Assembly (NCBI GenBank): GCA_045580325.1
Contig: JAZNNR010000017.1
Coordinates: 1 to 64,000, forward strand
DNA from: SIG672 sp045580325
GTDB taxonomy: Bacteria; Bacillota; Clostridia; Oscillospirales; CAG-272
DNA: 64,000 nucleotides
Direction of reading: 5' to 3'
The translations under genes and the position numbers were made by a program. Under the pieces are notes generated by a model, which saw only the letters and a list, made by a program, of their open reading frames with translations, was not told where the DNA came from and searched no databases. Shown in pieces: positions 40,170 to 50,202 of this stretch (position 1 is the first letter of the stretch; every line of letters starts with the position of its first letter).

Positions 40170-40865
40170 ATGTATAACATTCTGATCTGTGATGACGACC
40201 AAGATATTATAAATGCGCTGAAAATATATCTGTCAGACCCAAACTACAACATATTTGAAGCAAATAATGGTTTCGAGGCGCTTGAGATAATCTCAGGCAC
40301 AGAGATACACCTCATACTTATGGACATAATGATGCCAAGTATGGACGGAATTTCAGCGATGATAAAAATACGCGAGCATAGTAACGTTCCTGTTATATTG
40401 ATAACCGCCAAAAGTGAGGACAGCGACAAAATCCTCGGACTTAATGCAGGCGCAGACGATTATATAACGAAACCGTTTAATCCGATCGAAGTAAGTGCGC
40501 GTGTGCATTCACAGCTGAGAAGATACCTTCAGCTCGGTTCGGGTAAACTGACTCCGCAAATACTTGTCATAGGCGGTATAGAGCTTAATGACGACGCCAA
40601 AACGGTAACGCGCGACGGTCAGACGGTTTTATTAACACCAACCGAATACGAAATACTTAAGCTTCTTATGTCAAATCCCGGTAAAGTATATTCTCCAAAA
40701 GACATTTACAGAAATATATGGCGAGAAAATCCTCTTAACACCGATAATACTATCGCCGTGCATATTAGGCACATACGCGAAAAAATAGAGATAAATCCCG
40801 CCGAGCCAAGATACCTTAAAGCAGTTTGGGGACACGGATACGTTATGGAAGGAGAAAAGAAATGA
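40170..40865 (+). CDS. OmpR/PhoB-family response regulator
   Basis: The 231-residue protein has a receiver domain with acidic pocket ICDDD (7-10), phospho-acceptor D52 in LILMDIMMPSMDG, the ITAKS switch and K in YITKPFNP. A winged-helix domain follows (LTPTEYEILKLLMSNPGKVY, TIAVHIRHIREKI, KAVWGHGYVM). It pairs with the histidine kinase that overlaps it by 4 nt. AAAGGAG precedes the ATG. Target genes are unknown. Confidence 0.95.
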   Translation: MYNILICDDDQDIINALKIYLSDPNYNIFEANNGFEALEIISGTEIHLILMDIMMPSMDGISAMIKIREHSNVPVILITAKSEDSDKILGLNAGADDYITKPFNPIEVSARVHSQLRRYLQLGSGKLTPQILVIGGIELNDDAKTVTRDGQTVLLTPTEYEILKLLMSNPGKVYSPKDIYRNIWRENPLNTDNTIAVHIRHIREKIEINPAEPRYLKAVWGHGYVMEGEKK

Positions 40866-42817
40866 AACATTTATACAGAACACTTCCTATAAAGATAATT
40901 TGCTTTATACTGTGCATAATAATGCTTGCTCTTACTATCGCAAGTGCGTTCGGAATATTCGGTCTTTTTGCGCTTGAAGTTTATACAAAATCCGAGGAAG
41001 ATGTCTTTGAAAGCCTATCATACAGCATGCTTCGCGGCGACGCTTACAATATAGTGTTTTATAATTTAGTTCCCGAGGCGTACAGCTTAAATTACCGTTT
41101 TCCTTTTGAAAATGACAGCTCCAACGTTCGTTTTCGGCTTGTTTCTCCTTCCGATGAGGTAATAGCTACAAATATCGGTTCTGTCGAATCAGAGCACTCG
41201 AGCCGACAATATAAATTTCCTTTTGAGGTGGTTTACAGTTATGACGAAAGCTCTCAAACAAATGTGATCTCAGCTATAAACGCCATAGACCGCATTACAA
41301 ATCAAGAAAACATATACACGCTTGAGCTATATCTCGAAGAAAATCTTCCTGTAAACGATCGCTATACTCTTGTTAATACCGCTATTCATGCAGCATATTC
41401 CCTGCGATACTGGATATATGTTATAGGTGTATTTGCGCTCGCGCTCTTGACCATTTGCTTTATAACGCTTATGTGCGGCTCTGCAAGAAGACCGGGCTCC
41501 GATCGACTGCATCCCGGCCCGCTTAATAAAATTCCGTTTGACCTGCTGCTCGCAATAGTTTCGACTCTTTTTATCGCGTCAATATACCTTATTGACTTGT
41601 TTTATACGGGAGAAGCTCTGATGATGACGGCAGTAATCATACTGTGTGTACTTGCAGTCATAGTAGGCTTAGGACTTTGCATGAGTGTTGCTGCACGAAT
41701 AAAGCAGCACAGTCTTTTAAAAAACACGGCTTGCTATATGCTTATTAAATTTTTATGGAAAGCAATCGTGTGGACTGCAAAAATGATAAAAAGGGGCGCG
41801 CTCTCACTGTTTGAGCTTGTTATGAGCATTCCTCTCATTTGGCGAACGCTGTTCGTAGTGGCTTTTTCGGTAGCTCTTGACTTTTTGATAATCATTCTTG
41901 CTTTTTCGGGCAAAGATATTACAGTGTTTATATGGGCGGTTAAAAACATTATATTCGCGCTGACTGTTCTTTACGGAGCGATGTTTATGAGAAAGCTTCA
42001 AAAAGGCGGTAACGCCCTCGCTACCGGCGATCTTTCATACAAAACGGACACGTCAAATATGTTTTGGGATTTTAAAAAGCACGGCGAAAATCTCAACAGC
42101 ATAGCAACCGGAATGTCAAAGGCTATCGAAGAGCGTCTTTCAAGCGAGCGTATGAAAGCCGAGCTTATTACAAACGTATCACACGATATAAAAACACCCT
42201 TGACCTCTATCATAAACTATGCAAATCTTATTTCAGAAGAAAAGTGCGGCTGTGAAAAACACAAGGAATATGCAGAAGTACTAACAAGAAAATCCGAGCA
42301 CCTAAAGCGCCTTCTTGACGACCTTGTCGAAATTTCAAAGGCTACGACGGGTAATCTTGAGGTGTCCCTATCCCCCTGTGATGCAGGTGTTCTGTTAACG
42401 CAGGCATCGGGAGAGTTTGAACAAAAATGCGAGAGCGCAGGTCTTGAGCTTATAACGATCCAAAGTGAAAACAAGATAATGATAATGGCAGATAGCAGAA
42501 GAATATGGCGTGTTTTTGAAAATCTTATGAATAATGCCTGCAAATATTCCCTGCCCGGCTCGCGCGTGTATCTCACTCTCGCCGAAGAAAAGGGAGAAGC
42601 TCTGTTTATTTTCCGAAACACCTCGCGAAATATTCTGAATATATCTCCGAGCGAGCTTACAGAAAGATTCGTTCGCGGAGATTCTTCACGAACTACCGAA
42701 GGAAACGGGCTCGGACTCTCTATCGCGCAAAGCCTTACCGAGCTTCAAAACGGCAAAATGGATATTACTATCGACGGTGATCTTTTCAAGGTAACCTTGA
42801 GATTTCCCATAATATAA
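40862..42817 (+). CDS. Sensor histidine kinase
   Basis: ATG 40862 overlaps the regulator stop (ATGA). The 651-residue kinase has an N-terminal helix, an extracytoplasmic domain of about 150 residues and several further helices (about 195-380, probably seven in all). Then come a HAMP-like linker, the H box VSHDIKTPLTSI with phospho-acceptor His at about 441, the N box ENLMNNACKYS, and the G box GNGLGLSIAQSL. The many membrane segments suggest sensing of a membrane or envelope signal. Overall it resembles Firmicutes VanS-type envelope kinases. Confidence 0.93.
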   Translation: MKHLYRTLPIKIICFILCIIMLALTIASAFGIFGLFALEVYTKSEEDVFESLSYSMLRGDAYNIVFYNLVPEAYSLNYRFPFENDSSNVRFRLVSPSDEVIATNIGSVESEHSSRQYKFPFEVVYSYDESSQTNVISAINAIDRITNQENIYTLELYLEENLPVNDRYTLVNTAIHAAYSLRYWIYVIGVFALALLTICFITLMCGSARRPGSDRLHPGPLNKIPFDLLLAIVSTLFIASIYLIDLFYTGEALMMTAVIILCVLAVIVGLGLCMSVAARIKQHSLLKNTACYMLIKFLWKAIVWTAKMIKRGALSLFELVMSIPLIWRTLFVVAFSVALDFLIIILAFSGKDITVFIWAVKNIIFALTVLYGAMFMRKLQKGGNALATGDLSYKTDTSNMFWDFKKHGENLNSIATGMSKAIEERLSSERMKAELITNVSHDIKTPLTSIINYANLISEEKCGCEKHKEYAEVLTRKSEHLKRLLDDLVEISKATTGNLEVSLSPCDAGVLLTQASGEFEQKCESAGLELITIQSENKIMIMADSRRIWRVFENLMNNACKYSLPGSRVYLTLAEEKGEALFIFRNTSRNILNISPSELTERFVRGDSSRTTEGNGLGLSIAQSLTELQNGKMDITIDGDLFKVTLRFPII

Positions 42818-42830
42818 TTTTATACAAACA

Positions 42831-42860
42831 AACTCCCGAGCTCGCTTAAGCTCGGGAGTT
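42831..42860. terminator. Bidirectional terminator between kinase and C-S lyase genes
   Basis: A perfect stem AACTCCCGAGCT / AGCTCGGGAGTT (42831-42842, 42849-42860) lies between convergent genes. T-rich sequence is better on the minus side. Confidence 0.75.
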
Positions 42861-42865
42861 GATTA

Positions 42866-44074
42866 TCACGCGTTAAAGACATATTTGTCAAGTCTGTCAA
42901 AGGCTTCCTTGACACGCGAGAGGGGCAATGCGAGGTTGACTCTCAGGTGGCAGGGCCCGTGGAACATACGACCGTCCTGAAGCGCAACTCCGACGTCCCA
43001 CGCCGCCTTTTCAACGTCTTCGATAGTTTTAGAATGCTTTTCACACCATTTTGTGCAGTCAAGGAATATCATATAAGTTCCCTGCGGACGCGACACCTCT
43101 ACGCCGTCAAAGTGCTTTTCCACATACTCACAAGCGTAGTCAACGTTGCCCTTAATGACCTTGCAAAGCTCGTCCACCCACTCATAGCCTTCTTCCTTAT
43201 ATGCGCCGATGAGCGCGTGCATCGAAAGAACGTTCATAGAGTTGTAGTGCGAGAGCGACGACTCTTTACTTACTCTGTCGCGCAGCCATTTGTTATAGAT
43301 TATGTGATAGCTTCCGACAAGTCCTGCGATATTAAAGGTCTTTGACGGAGCGTACGCCGCGACTGTACGCATCTTTGCATCCTCGTTTACGCTCTGAGTC
43401 GGGATATGACGGTGCGTGCCGAGGATAATATCCGACCATATTTCATCGGAAAAGACGAAAACATCGTGTTTCTTAAATATTTCCATCGCTTTTTCGATTT
43501 CCCAGCGCTCCCAGACACGTCCGCTCGGGTTATGCGGCGAGCAGAAAACCGTTGCGTGAATACTATATTTTACGATCTTTTCTTCCATATCGGCGTAGTC
43601 CATACGGAAAATTCCCTTTTCGTCCTTTACGAGCGGAGAATGAACGATATTATATCCGTTGTTTTCTATTGAGGACGTAAAACCGATATATGTAGGCGAG
43701 TGAAGAAGAATATTATCCCCCTTCGAGCAAACGACGCCGAGTGTAGAGATAAGACAGCCAAGGACTCCGTTTTCGTAGCCTATATGCTCACGGGAAAGAC
43801 CCTCGATGCCGTTTCTTCTCCTTTGCCACTCGATAATAGAGTCAAAATACTCGTCGCGCGCCGAGAAATATCCATATGCGGGGTGGCTTATACGCTCGGT
43901 AAGTGCCTCTGTTATAGTGGGAACTACGGGGAAATTCATATCCGCGATCCACATCGGTATCACATCAAAGCCTTCCCTTGGGCTGCACGGAGCTATGCTT
44001 CCATTTCCGATAGCGTCGAGCGCGATCGCATCCTTGCCTGCGCGGTCCATAACACTGGTAAAATCGTACTTCAT
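42866..44074 (-). CDS. MalY/PatB-type PLP-dependent C-S lyase (cystathionine beta-lyase)
   Basis: This 402-residue fold-type I aminotransferase-like enzyme has the PLP lysine at K245 in YAPSKTFNIAGL, N182 in CSPHNPSGRVW and D210 in FVFSDEIWSDI. The start FDVIPMWIADMNFPVVPTI is diagnostic of the MalY/PatB branch. It would cleave cystathionine or Cys conjugates to homocysteine or thiols, pyruvate and ammonia. Ammonia release is notable beside the glutaminase losses discussed in the findings. It is monocistronic between terminators. Confidence 0.92.
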   Translation of the reverse strand: MKYDFTSVMDRAGKDAIALDAIGNGSIAPCSPREGFDVIPMWIADMNFPVVPTITEALTERISHPAYGYFSARDEYFDSIIEWQRRRNGIEGLSREHIGYENGVLGCLISTLGVVCSKGDNILLHSPTYIGFTSSIENNGYNIVHSPLVKDEKGIFRMDYADMEEKIVKYSIHATVFCSPHNPSGRVWERWEIEKAMEIFKKHDVFVFSDEIWSDIILGTHRHIPTQSVNEDAKMRTVAAYAPSKTFNIAGLVGSYHIIYNKWLRDRVSKESSLSHYNSMNVLSMHALIGAYKEEGYEWVDELCKVIKGNVDYACEYVEKHFDGVEVSRPQGTYMIFLDCTKWCEKHSKTIEDVEKAAWDVGVALQDGRMFHGPCHLRVNLALPLSRVKEAFDRLDKYVFNA

Positions 44075-44175
44075 TTACTTTATACCTTCCAAATTAAAAT
44101 TCCTTTTATTTTTTCGCATTTTTAGACATTTTAAGGATAACATTTTTAAGATTAAATGTCAAGGGATTTGTAAAA

Positions 44176-44210
44176 CAAAAAAACGGGCGCACCCTTTTTG
44201 AGTACGCCCG
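44176..44210 (-). terminator. Terminator after the GH106/GH2 pair
   Basis: CGGGCGTACT / GGTGCGCCCG stem followed by TTTTTTTG on the minus strand, 16 nt past the GH2 stop. Confidence 0.85.
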
Positions 44211-44225
44211 CAGTTTAATTTAAGC

Positions 44226-45974
44226 TTATTCCTCGATAGCAGCCTTCTTCGAGAAGATCTCATAATATCTCTTGGGATCGAACTTGAACTTACGCTGATA
44301 GGTAAGAAGTCCGTTCTGCTCCTGCTCTACGTCTGTGAGCTGTGTATAGCAGTATGCAAATATGTCGGGGTTATCGAGAAGCGCATCTGTAAGACCTTTG
44401 AGGCGGTAGAAGAACTCGTCCTCGTCCTTAACTGCCTTACCGTAAGCCCAAGCAGAGCCGTCGTTATCAGCGATCCAGCCTACTCCGCCGTATTCACTTA
44501 CGAAAACGGGAAGCGCAGGATTAAAGCGCTGTCTGTGAGGATTCATTCTCATAAGCTGGTCGTTTATGAAGCCTTCTTTGATCTTAGAGTAATTTTCCTT
44601 GAAGATCACAGGATCCTGCTCGTAGTCGTGAACGTCGTGAACGTCTGTGCGCTTTGTCGGATAAGATCCGCTGGTCGTGATAACAGGACGTGTCTTATCT
44701 ATTACCTTCGTAACGTCGTAAACTGTGTCGAGGAAGATCTCGCTCTGCTGTCTGCCGTTCTTATCCCACGTTTCGTTTGTAGGACACCAGCCGATAAGAG
44801 AGGGGTGAGAGAAATCGCGTTCGATCTCTTCAAGCCATTCGGGAAGGAAGTTGTAGATATTACAGTCGAGAGTATGGTCGAGTCCCCAGTTTCCTGTTTC
44901 TGCCCATACCATATATCCGAGGCGGTCTGCGTGATAAAGGAATCTCGGCTCAAACACCTTCTGGTGAAGTCTTGCGCCGTTGAATCCGCAGGACATAGAA
45001 GCCTCTATATCAAATATGAGAGCATCGTCCGAGGGAGCTGTGATAATTCCGTCGGGATAGAAGCCCTGATCGAGAACGAAACGTCCGAATACAGTTTTGC
45101 CGTTGAGCTGGAAGCCGTGTTCCTTTGTAAGCGAAACCTCGCGAAGTCCGAAGTATCCGTCCATCACGTCGGTCTTGCTCTCCTTTGTGAGTCTGAACTT
45201 GAGATCGTAAAGGCGTCCCTTGCCGCACTCCCAAAGGTGCTTTTCAGCAAGTGATATATCGAGTGTTGTCGAAAGAGAGTTTACCGTTGCGCTTGCCTTG
45301 CCCATAAGCTTTCCTTCGTAGAATGCCTCAACCTCGAGAAGTCCGCCGATAGCCGCATCGCTTGTAGCAACGTCGAGTGCTACCGAGGGAGCGGAAATAT
45401 TAGCATATACCTTATAAGACTTAACGTGAGCAGCCTCTACCGCTTCGAGCCAGACCGTCTGCCAGATACCTGTTGTTCTTGTATAGTAGCATTCGTGTGA
45501 AGCGAGCTTCGGCGACTGCTTACCTGCAACCTGCTTACCCGAGCGAATATCGTCAAGCGCGTAAACTGTAACGTAGTTGTTTTCATCTCTAAGCTTATCG
45601 GTAATATCGAACTGGAAGGAGGTATATCCGCCTCTGTGGTCGCCTACAAACTGACCGTTTACGTAAACTGTCGTAGCGTAGTCGCAAGCATCGATATGGA
45701 GAATAACGCGCTTGCCTGCCCACTCGGACGGAATATCAAGGTCTCGTCTGTACCACACGGCGTTGATAAAATCGGTGATTCCTATTCCCGAGAGTACGCT
45801 TTCGGGAGAAAAAGGAACGGTGATCTTGGTGTCAAGGCTTTCTCTTGTAAAGAACTTCTTTTCAACGCCGACCTTGGCGTTGTCGATTTCAAAATCCCAC
45901 TGACCGTTGAGGTTTATCCAGTCATTTCTCTTTCGGTCGGGACGCGGATGTTCGTTTCTTGGAATGTTATTCAT
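44226..45974 (-). CDS. Glycoside hydrolase family 2 enzyme
   Basis: ATG 45974 (GAAAGGAAAA upstream) gives 582 residues. The GH2 layout is clear: a sugar-binding jelly roll (NLNGQWDFEI, YATTVYVNGQFVGDHRGGYT), an immunoglobulin-like domain (about 180-285) and a TIM barrel. The acid/base Glu is E401 in WCPTNETW and the nucleophile E494 in FVSEYGG. No signal peptide, so it acts in the cytosol on imported oligosaccharides. It could be a beta-galactosidase, glucuronidase or related enzyme; specificity cannot be read. It follows the GH106-like gene by 28 nt. Confidence 0.92.
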   Translation of the reverse strand: MNNIPRNEHPRPDRKRNDWINLNGQWDFEIDNAKVGVEKKFFTRESLDTKITVPFSPESVLSGIGITDFINAVWYRRDLDIPSEWAGKRVILHIDACDYATTVYVNGQFVGDHRGGYTSFQFDITDKLRDENNYVTVYALDDIRSGKQVAGKQSPKLASHECYYTRTTGIWQTVWLEAVEAAHVKSYKVYANISAPSVALDVATSDAAIGGLLEVEAFYEGKLMGKASATVNSLSTTLDISLAEKHLWECGKGRLYDLKFRLTKESKTDVMDGYFGLREVSLTKEHGFQLNGKTVFGRFVLDQGFYPDGIITAPSDDALIFDIEASMSCGFNGARLHQKVFEPRFLYHADRLGYMVWAETGNWGLDHTLDCNIYNFLPEWLEEIERDFSHPSLIGWCPTNETWDKNGRQQSEIFLDTVYDVTKVIDKTRPVITTSGSYPTKRTDVHDVHDYEQDPVIFKENYSKIKEGFINDQLMRMNPHRQRFNPALPVFVSEYGGVGWIADNDGSAWAYGKAVKDEDEFFYRLKGLTDALLDNPDIFAYCYTQLTDVEQEQNGLLTYQRKFKFDPKRYYEIFSKKAAIEE

Positions 45975-46002
45975 AATAATTTTCCTTTCTCTTCTGAAAA
46001 CA

Positions 46003-48576
46003 TTATTTATTTGCATATTTCAAATATATATCGCCGAGAAGTCCTGACGGAGCAAGCTGTAAGAAGTAGGAAAGTCCGTCGCGCTCTCTTTGTGCAAGTG
46101 TATTCGACACGATAACGACAGCCTCGTTTTCTCCGCTACTTACGGCATCTGTAATATCAAACAGATAAGGAGCGCTTATTCTGATTCCGCAGTCCTTGCC
46201 GTTTACAGAGAGCTGAGCGTTTTGTCCCACGCGTCCGAGGTCGATAAACACCTTGCCGCTACTCTTTTTACACTCAAAATTAAAGGTGTATTTCATCTTG
46301 CCCGAGAAATCAGGTCTGAAATCGGGCGAGTTGATATTGAAGAGCTTATCGAATCTTCCGCACGGCTTGTAGTCTTTAAGGTCGTCGCACTCTGCAAGGG
46401 AGAGCTCATAGCTCGGCGAAAGCTTCTCTGCGCTGTTAAAGCTTATTTCATCGTCAAAGCCCGCTCTGTCGCCGAAAATTACTATCTGCGACTGATTGGG
46501 CGAAAGCTTCAGCGCAAGCTTTCCGTCTACTGCCACTCCCGAGGTATATATATCGGTAAGAATATCAAGACGCGCGTACTCACCGCCGCACGGGAGTGTA
46601 AGCACGGTATCGACAGTCTTGTTATAATCCTCGTTAGCGAACATAAATATATCTTTTCCGTCGCGCGTGCAGTGATATATTCTGAGCTTGGGATATCCGT
46701 CCTCGACGATAACGTCGGTCATTCCCATTTCCTTCATCTTGGGAACGAGCTCGCTCTCGTCAAGCACATCTCCGCTGAATGCCGCGTTTTCGGGCATAGA
46801 GCGCATAAAGTAAACGTGAAGTCCCGCGTCCTGCAGGTTTTTGAGAATAGTGAGAAGTACCTCAGGCATATGGTCTGCATAGGGTACGATAAGGCAGTCA
46901 AAGCTTTCCTTGTTGATGCAAAGCTTATTATCCTTAACACTCGCGCCTTCCCTTAAAACGTCCATATCGACGATGTCAAAGTCTATATGGTTATCGTAAA
47001 GTCTTGTTGCAACAGGCTCCATATTCGATGCCTCGTTGTAGCGGCTTGCCCATTCGCCGTGAACGTGGTAAAGTATTGCCGCGTTTGCCTTGTGTGTAGT
47101 ATCTGAAAGGATATGCGCCGCCTTGTTTGCATAGTTGAGAAGAGCGGTCTCTGCCTCAAGGCTCGGGTCGTATCCCTGTGCGCCTATATGCGGAGGGCAG
47201 TCATAGTCGGGGAATTTCGGGCTGAACGAGTGTGGAATAAAGAAGTTTATTCCACGCACGAGCAGATGGTCGATAAGGAACTTCATCATAGAAGAGTCCT
47301 CACCCCAGCCGTACGCACCGAAGACCTCGCACATTGCTCTTCCCTTCATTGCGGGATTAAGATGAGCGAGCGATGCGCCGAGCTTTGCCAAAATATATTC
47401 GTAGAACGAGCCTGCGCCTACTCCTGTCGCACAGGTAACGGTGTGCAGATAGTCTGCCATACCGGGCAAGATCTGGTGAAGAACGATATCTATTCCGCTC
47501 ATATCCTGCCAGCGAACAGCTCTGAAATAATGACCGACACCGCCTCTGAGATGGCAGTTCATATCCTCGATAACGTGTCCGATATATTCTACGCCGTGCG
47601 CGTGGCACCAATCTGCTATCTGCTTATTGAAGCACTTGCTGTAAAGCTCGGTTACAGAATCCATATATGCGTGGCGGATTTCAGCCTGAACGTCGCCGTT
47701 TTCGCCGTCCTCGTACCAAAGAAGGTTGAGATGCTTTATCGGGCTGTAGCCAAGCTTTTCGGTCATTTTTCCGAGAAGCTTCTCGTTCCAAGGAAGCGAA
47801 AGAGAATGCTTGCCCACTCTCGCCTCGTAAAATCCGAAGTCAAATCTTTCTTTTCCGAAGACCTGATTTCCAAACTCGGGCTCGTCTGTGAAAAATCCCG
47901 CAAAGGTATTTCCAAAGTACTTTGAATAGCGTGCAAAATGGCCCTCATAAACCGAATCTATAAGCACCTTGACCGACTCGGGATTTATCATATCTATGTA
48001 GTCGTACTTTGCGCCTTGGCGTGATTTATAATAGAAGAATATACGCCATACGCCCTCGGGAATATCCCAGGTGAGAAAGTTTCCGTGTATCTTATCTGTA
48101 AGCTCTACGGCAGTGTCTTCGATACAGCTTTCAAATTCATCGGCGCGTCTTTTGTAAGCGTAAGCCGCGATAAGTATGTTTTCGGCGTTATCGTCGCCTA
48201 CAAGAATAGAGGTATCGGGAGCGCTTCCGACGACGTCGATATGTCGCTCTATAAGCTCCCACGCGCGAAGCTCGGGATATTTTGTTCCTATAAGTCCTGC
48301 CGCGTGTCCTGTCGGAAAATGGTCATCGTCAAAGAGCCATACCTTCATATCTCGCTTTGCGGCTTCCTCGAGGATAATATCCATATCGCGCCACCAGGTC
48401 TCCCCTAAAAAGTCGGGGTGCGGACGAGATTCAACGCAGAACGCTCTGCACCCGCTGTCGTATATTCTTTGAATTTCGCTCGGGAGAAGGTGTGTCTGCT
48501 CGCCGTACTGCCACCAAAGCGGCGCAAGATAATTGTCTTCCTTGCCGTTCAAGACATCGTAAAGCCTTTTGTCCAT
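46003..48576 (-). CDS. GH106-like glycoside hydrolase (alpha-L-rhamnosidase type)
   Basis: The 857-residue cytosolic protein shows the GH106-like tract MKVWLFDDDHFPTGHAAG at about 97-114, where the family has a WLYDEDxWPSG-type motif. Further on come FAGFFTDEPEFG, a middle region GVEYIGHVIEDMNCH and a C-terminal galactose-binding-like jelly roll (IDLGRVGQNAQLSVNGKDCG). GH106 enzymes remove alpha-L-rhamnose, but many relatives are uncharacterised. It has its own consensus promoter and is the first gene of a two-gene glycosidase operon. No transporter or regulator gene is attached. Confidence 0.82.
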   Translation of the reverse strand: MDKRLYDVLNGKEDNYLAPLWWQYGEQTHLLPSEIQRIYDSGCRAFCVESRPHPDFLGETWWRDMDIILEEAAKRDMKVWLFDDDHFPTGHAAGLIGTKYPELRAWELIERHIDVVGSAPDTSILVGDDNAENILIAAYAYKRRADEFESCIEDTAVELTDKIHGNFLTWDIPEGVWRIFFYYKSRQGAKYDYIDMINPESVKVLIDSVYEGHFARYSKYFGNTFAGFFTDEPEFGNQVFGKERFDFGFYEARVGKHSLSLPWNEKLLGKMTEKLGYSPIKHLNLLWYEDGENGDVQAEIRHAYMDSVTELYSKCFNKQIADWCHAHGVEYIGHVIEDMNCHLRGGVGHYFRAVRWQDMSGIDIVLHQILPGMADYLHTVTCATGVGAGSFYEYILAKLGASLAHLNPAMKGRAMCEVFGAYGWGEDSSMMKFLIDHLLVRGINFFIPHSFSPKFPDYDCPPHIGAQGYDPSLEAETALLNYANKAAHILSDTTHKANAAILYHVHGEWASRYNEASNMEPVATRLYDNHIDFDIVDMDVLREGASVKDNKLCINKESFDCLIVPYADHMPEVLLTILKNLQDAGLHVYFMRSMPENAAFSGDVLDESELVPKMKEMGMTDVIVEDGYPKLRIYHCTRDGKDIFMFANEDYNKTVDTVLTLPCGGEYARLDILTDIYTSGVAVDGKLALKLSPNQSQIVIFGDRAGFDDEISFNSAEKLSPSYELSLAECDDLKDYKPCGRFDKLFNINSPDFRPDFSGKMKYTFNFECKKSSGKVFIDLGRVGQNAQLSVNGKDCGIRISAPYLFDITDAVSSGENEAVVIVSNTLAQRERDGLSYFLQLAPSGLLGDIYLKYANK

Positions 48577-48645
48577 ATCGGTACCTCATAAATTATAAAA
48601 ATATTGTAGTCAGCGCGCGGAAAAATCCCCGAACACTACAAACTC

Positions 48646-48673
48646 ATTATATCAACGATAAAAAATATGTCAA
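48646..48673 (-). promoter_or_regulatory. Promoter of the glycosidase operon
   Basis: TTGACA (48668-48673), 16 nt, TATAAT (48646-48651) on the minus strand. No clear cre or other operator was recognised nearby. Confidence 0.78.
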
Positions 48674-48754
48674 GGGGTTTGGAAAAATTTACACCTTCGT
48701 TTTGGCATTTTTATTATTTGATAAGAAAATCCTGTTAAATATTTTATTTTTATG

Positions 48755-48783
48755 TTGTAAAGAGTATTTTTATGTGCTATAAT
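48755..48783 (+). promoter_or_regulatory. Promoter of the murT-gatD-like operon
   Basis: TTGTAA (48755-48760), 17 nt, TATAAT (48778-48783) with TGC before it (extended -10), 55 nt before murT. Confidence 0.8.
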
Positions 48784-48838
48784 TACTTATGTCATAACTC
48801 GGCAGCTTTGTTGCCGGACACAATATGAGGTATATGCT

Positions 48839-50170
48839 ATGAAAATTTTAATGATATTACTATGTAAGCTTCTCGTTTTTATCGGCAAGCTTGTAAACAG
48901 AGGCTCGAGCTTGCCCGGAAAGATAGTCCTGAAGCTCTGCCCTGATATTTTAGAGAGGATAACGCTCCCCAACTACGTTATCGCAGTTACAGGCTCAAAC
49001 GGCAAAACGTCAACTGTTGAGATGATAGCAAACGTTATGACCGAGAACGGTCTTAAGGTCGTCTGGAATAAGGAAGGCAGCAATCAGACCGAGGGCGTTA
49101 CCACCCTGCTTCTCAAAAACTGCGACCTTCACGGCAAGGTAATAGGCGACGTAGTCGTTCTTGAAAGCGACGAGCGCTATGCAAGACACACCTTTAGGCA
49201 TATAAAGCCGACACACTTTGCGGTTACAAATCTGTATAGAGATCAGCTCACAAGAAACGTTCATCCCTTCTGGATATACGATATTATAAAGGACGCCGCA
49301 GACCTTATCCCCGACGCTGAATTTATACTTAACGCTGACGATCCTATCGTTTCACTTCTCGGAAGGGGCAGAGGCAAGGTGCGCTACTTCGCTATGGCAA
49401 AAAACGACTACTCTACGGATAAAACGGACGCACTCTACAACGACTGCCACTACTGCCCCGTGTGCGGTGCACCCCTTGGCTATGAATATTTCCACTTTGC
49501 GCATCTCGGAAAATTCTACTGCGACGCCTGCAAATATTCCTGCGCCGAGCCCGAGTACGTAGTTGACAGTGTCGATCTTGAAAACCGCCGCATATCTATC
49601 TGCGGACAACCTATCGACCTCGCTTTTGCAAGCAGATACAACGTATATAACCTCTGCGCCGCGTTTGCCGTCTGCAGTATCGTCGGCATAGCGCACGAAA
49701 AGATCGCATCCTCGCTCAGCTCGTTTATTATGAAAAACGGCAGAGTTGTACGCTTCAAGGCGGGCGAAAACGAGGGTATGCTCATAACCTCGAAGCACGA
49801 AAACTCCACCTCCTACAATCAAAGCCTTGAGTACGTCTGCGCTTCGGGTGAGAAATTCACTCTTGTAATAATCGTTGACGCGATAAGCAGAAAATATTAC
49901 ACCACCGAAACGAGTTGGCTTTGGGATATCAGCTTTGAAAAGCTTGAAAATTCAAGTGCCGAAAGGATACTCCTTTGCGGAAATTACGCATATGACCTCG
50001 CAACACGCTTTGAGCTGACAAATATTGACCCTTCAAAGATAGCGGTCATTCCCGATCTCGATGAAATGGCAAAGGAAATATCAGCCCCGAGCGACTCAGC
50101 CCTCTACGCTATAACCTGCTTCTCTGACAAGGACAAGTTTTTTGGCAGAGTCGAGGTCTTAAACAACTAA
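48839..50170 (+). CDS. murT: MurT-like lipid II isoglutaminyl synthase subunit (divergent)
   Basis: This 443-residue Mur-ligase-type protein has the P-loop TGSNGKTSTVE (51-61), the MurT zinc ribbon C206/C209 and C228/C231 (CPVCG, CDACK) and a C-terminal DUF1727 domain. In characterised systems MurT activates the D-Glu of lipid II and receives ammonia from GatD. Here the C-terminal motifs that face GatD are altered: the usual K-N-P-x-G-x-N-Q reads KHENSTSYNQ (318-327), and the ADGxDxSWxWD loop reads YYTTETSWLWD (352-362). Those regions support glutaminase coupling, so function with free ammonia, or loss of amidation, is possible. Confidence 0.9.
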   Translation: MKILMILLCKLLVFIGKLVNRGSSLPGKIVLKLCPDILERITLPNYVIAVTGSNGKTSTVEMIANVMTENGLKVVWNKEGSNQTEGVTTLLLKNCDLHGKVIGDVVVLESDERYARHTFRHIKPTHFAVTNLYRDQLTRNVHPFWIYDIIKDAADLIPDAEFILNADDPIVSLLGRGRGKVRYFAMAKNDYSTDKTDALYNDCHYCPVCGAPLGYEYFHFAHLGKFYCDACKYSCAEPEYVVDSVDLENRRISICGQPIDLAFASRYNVYNLCAAFAVCSIVGIAHEKIASSLSSFIMKNGRVVRFKAGENEGMLITSKHENSTSYNQSLEYVCASGEKFTLVIIVDAISRKYYTTETSWLWDISFEKLENSSAERILLCGNYAYDLATRFELTNIDPSKIAVIPDLDEMAKEISAPSDSALYAITCFSDKDKFFGRVEVLNN

Positions 50171-50202
50171 CTATATAACTAACTATGTAAGGTATCACGA
50201 AT

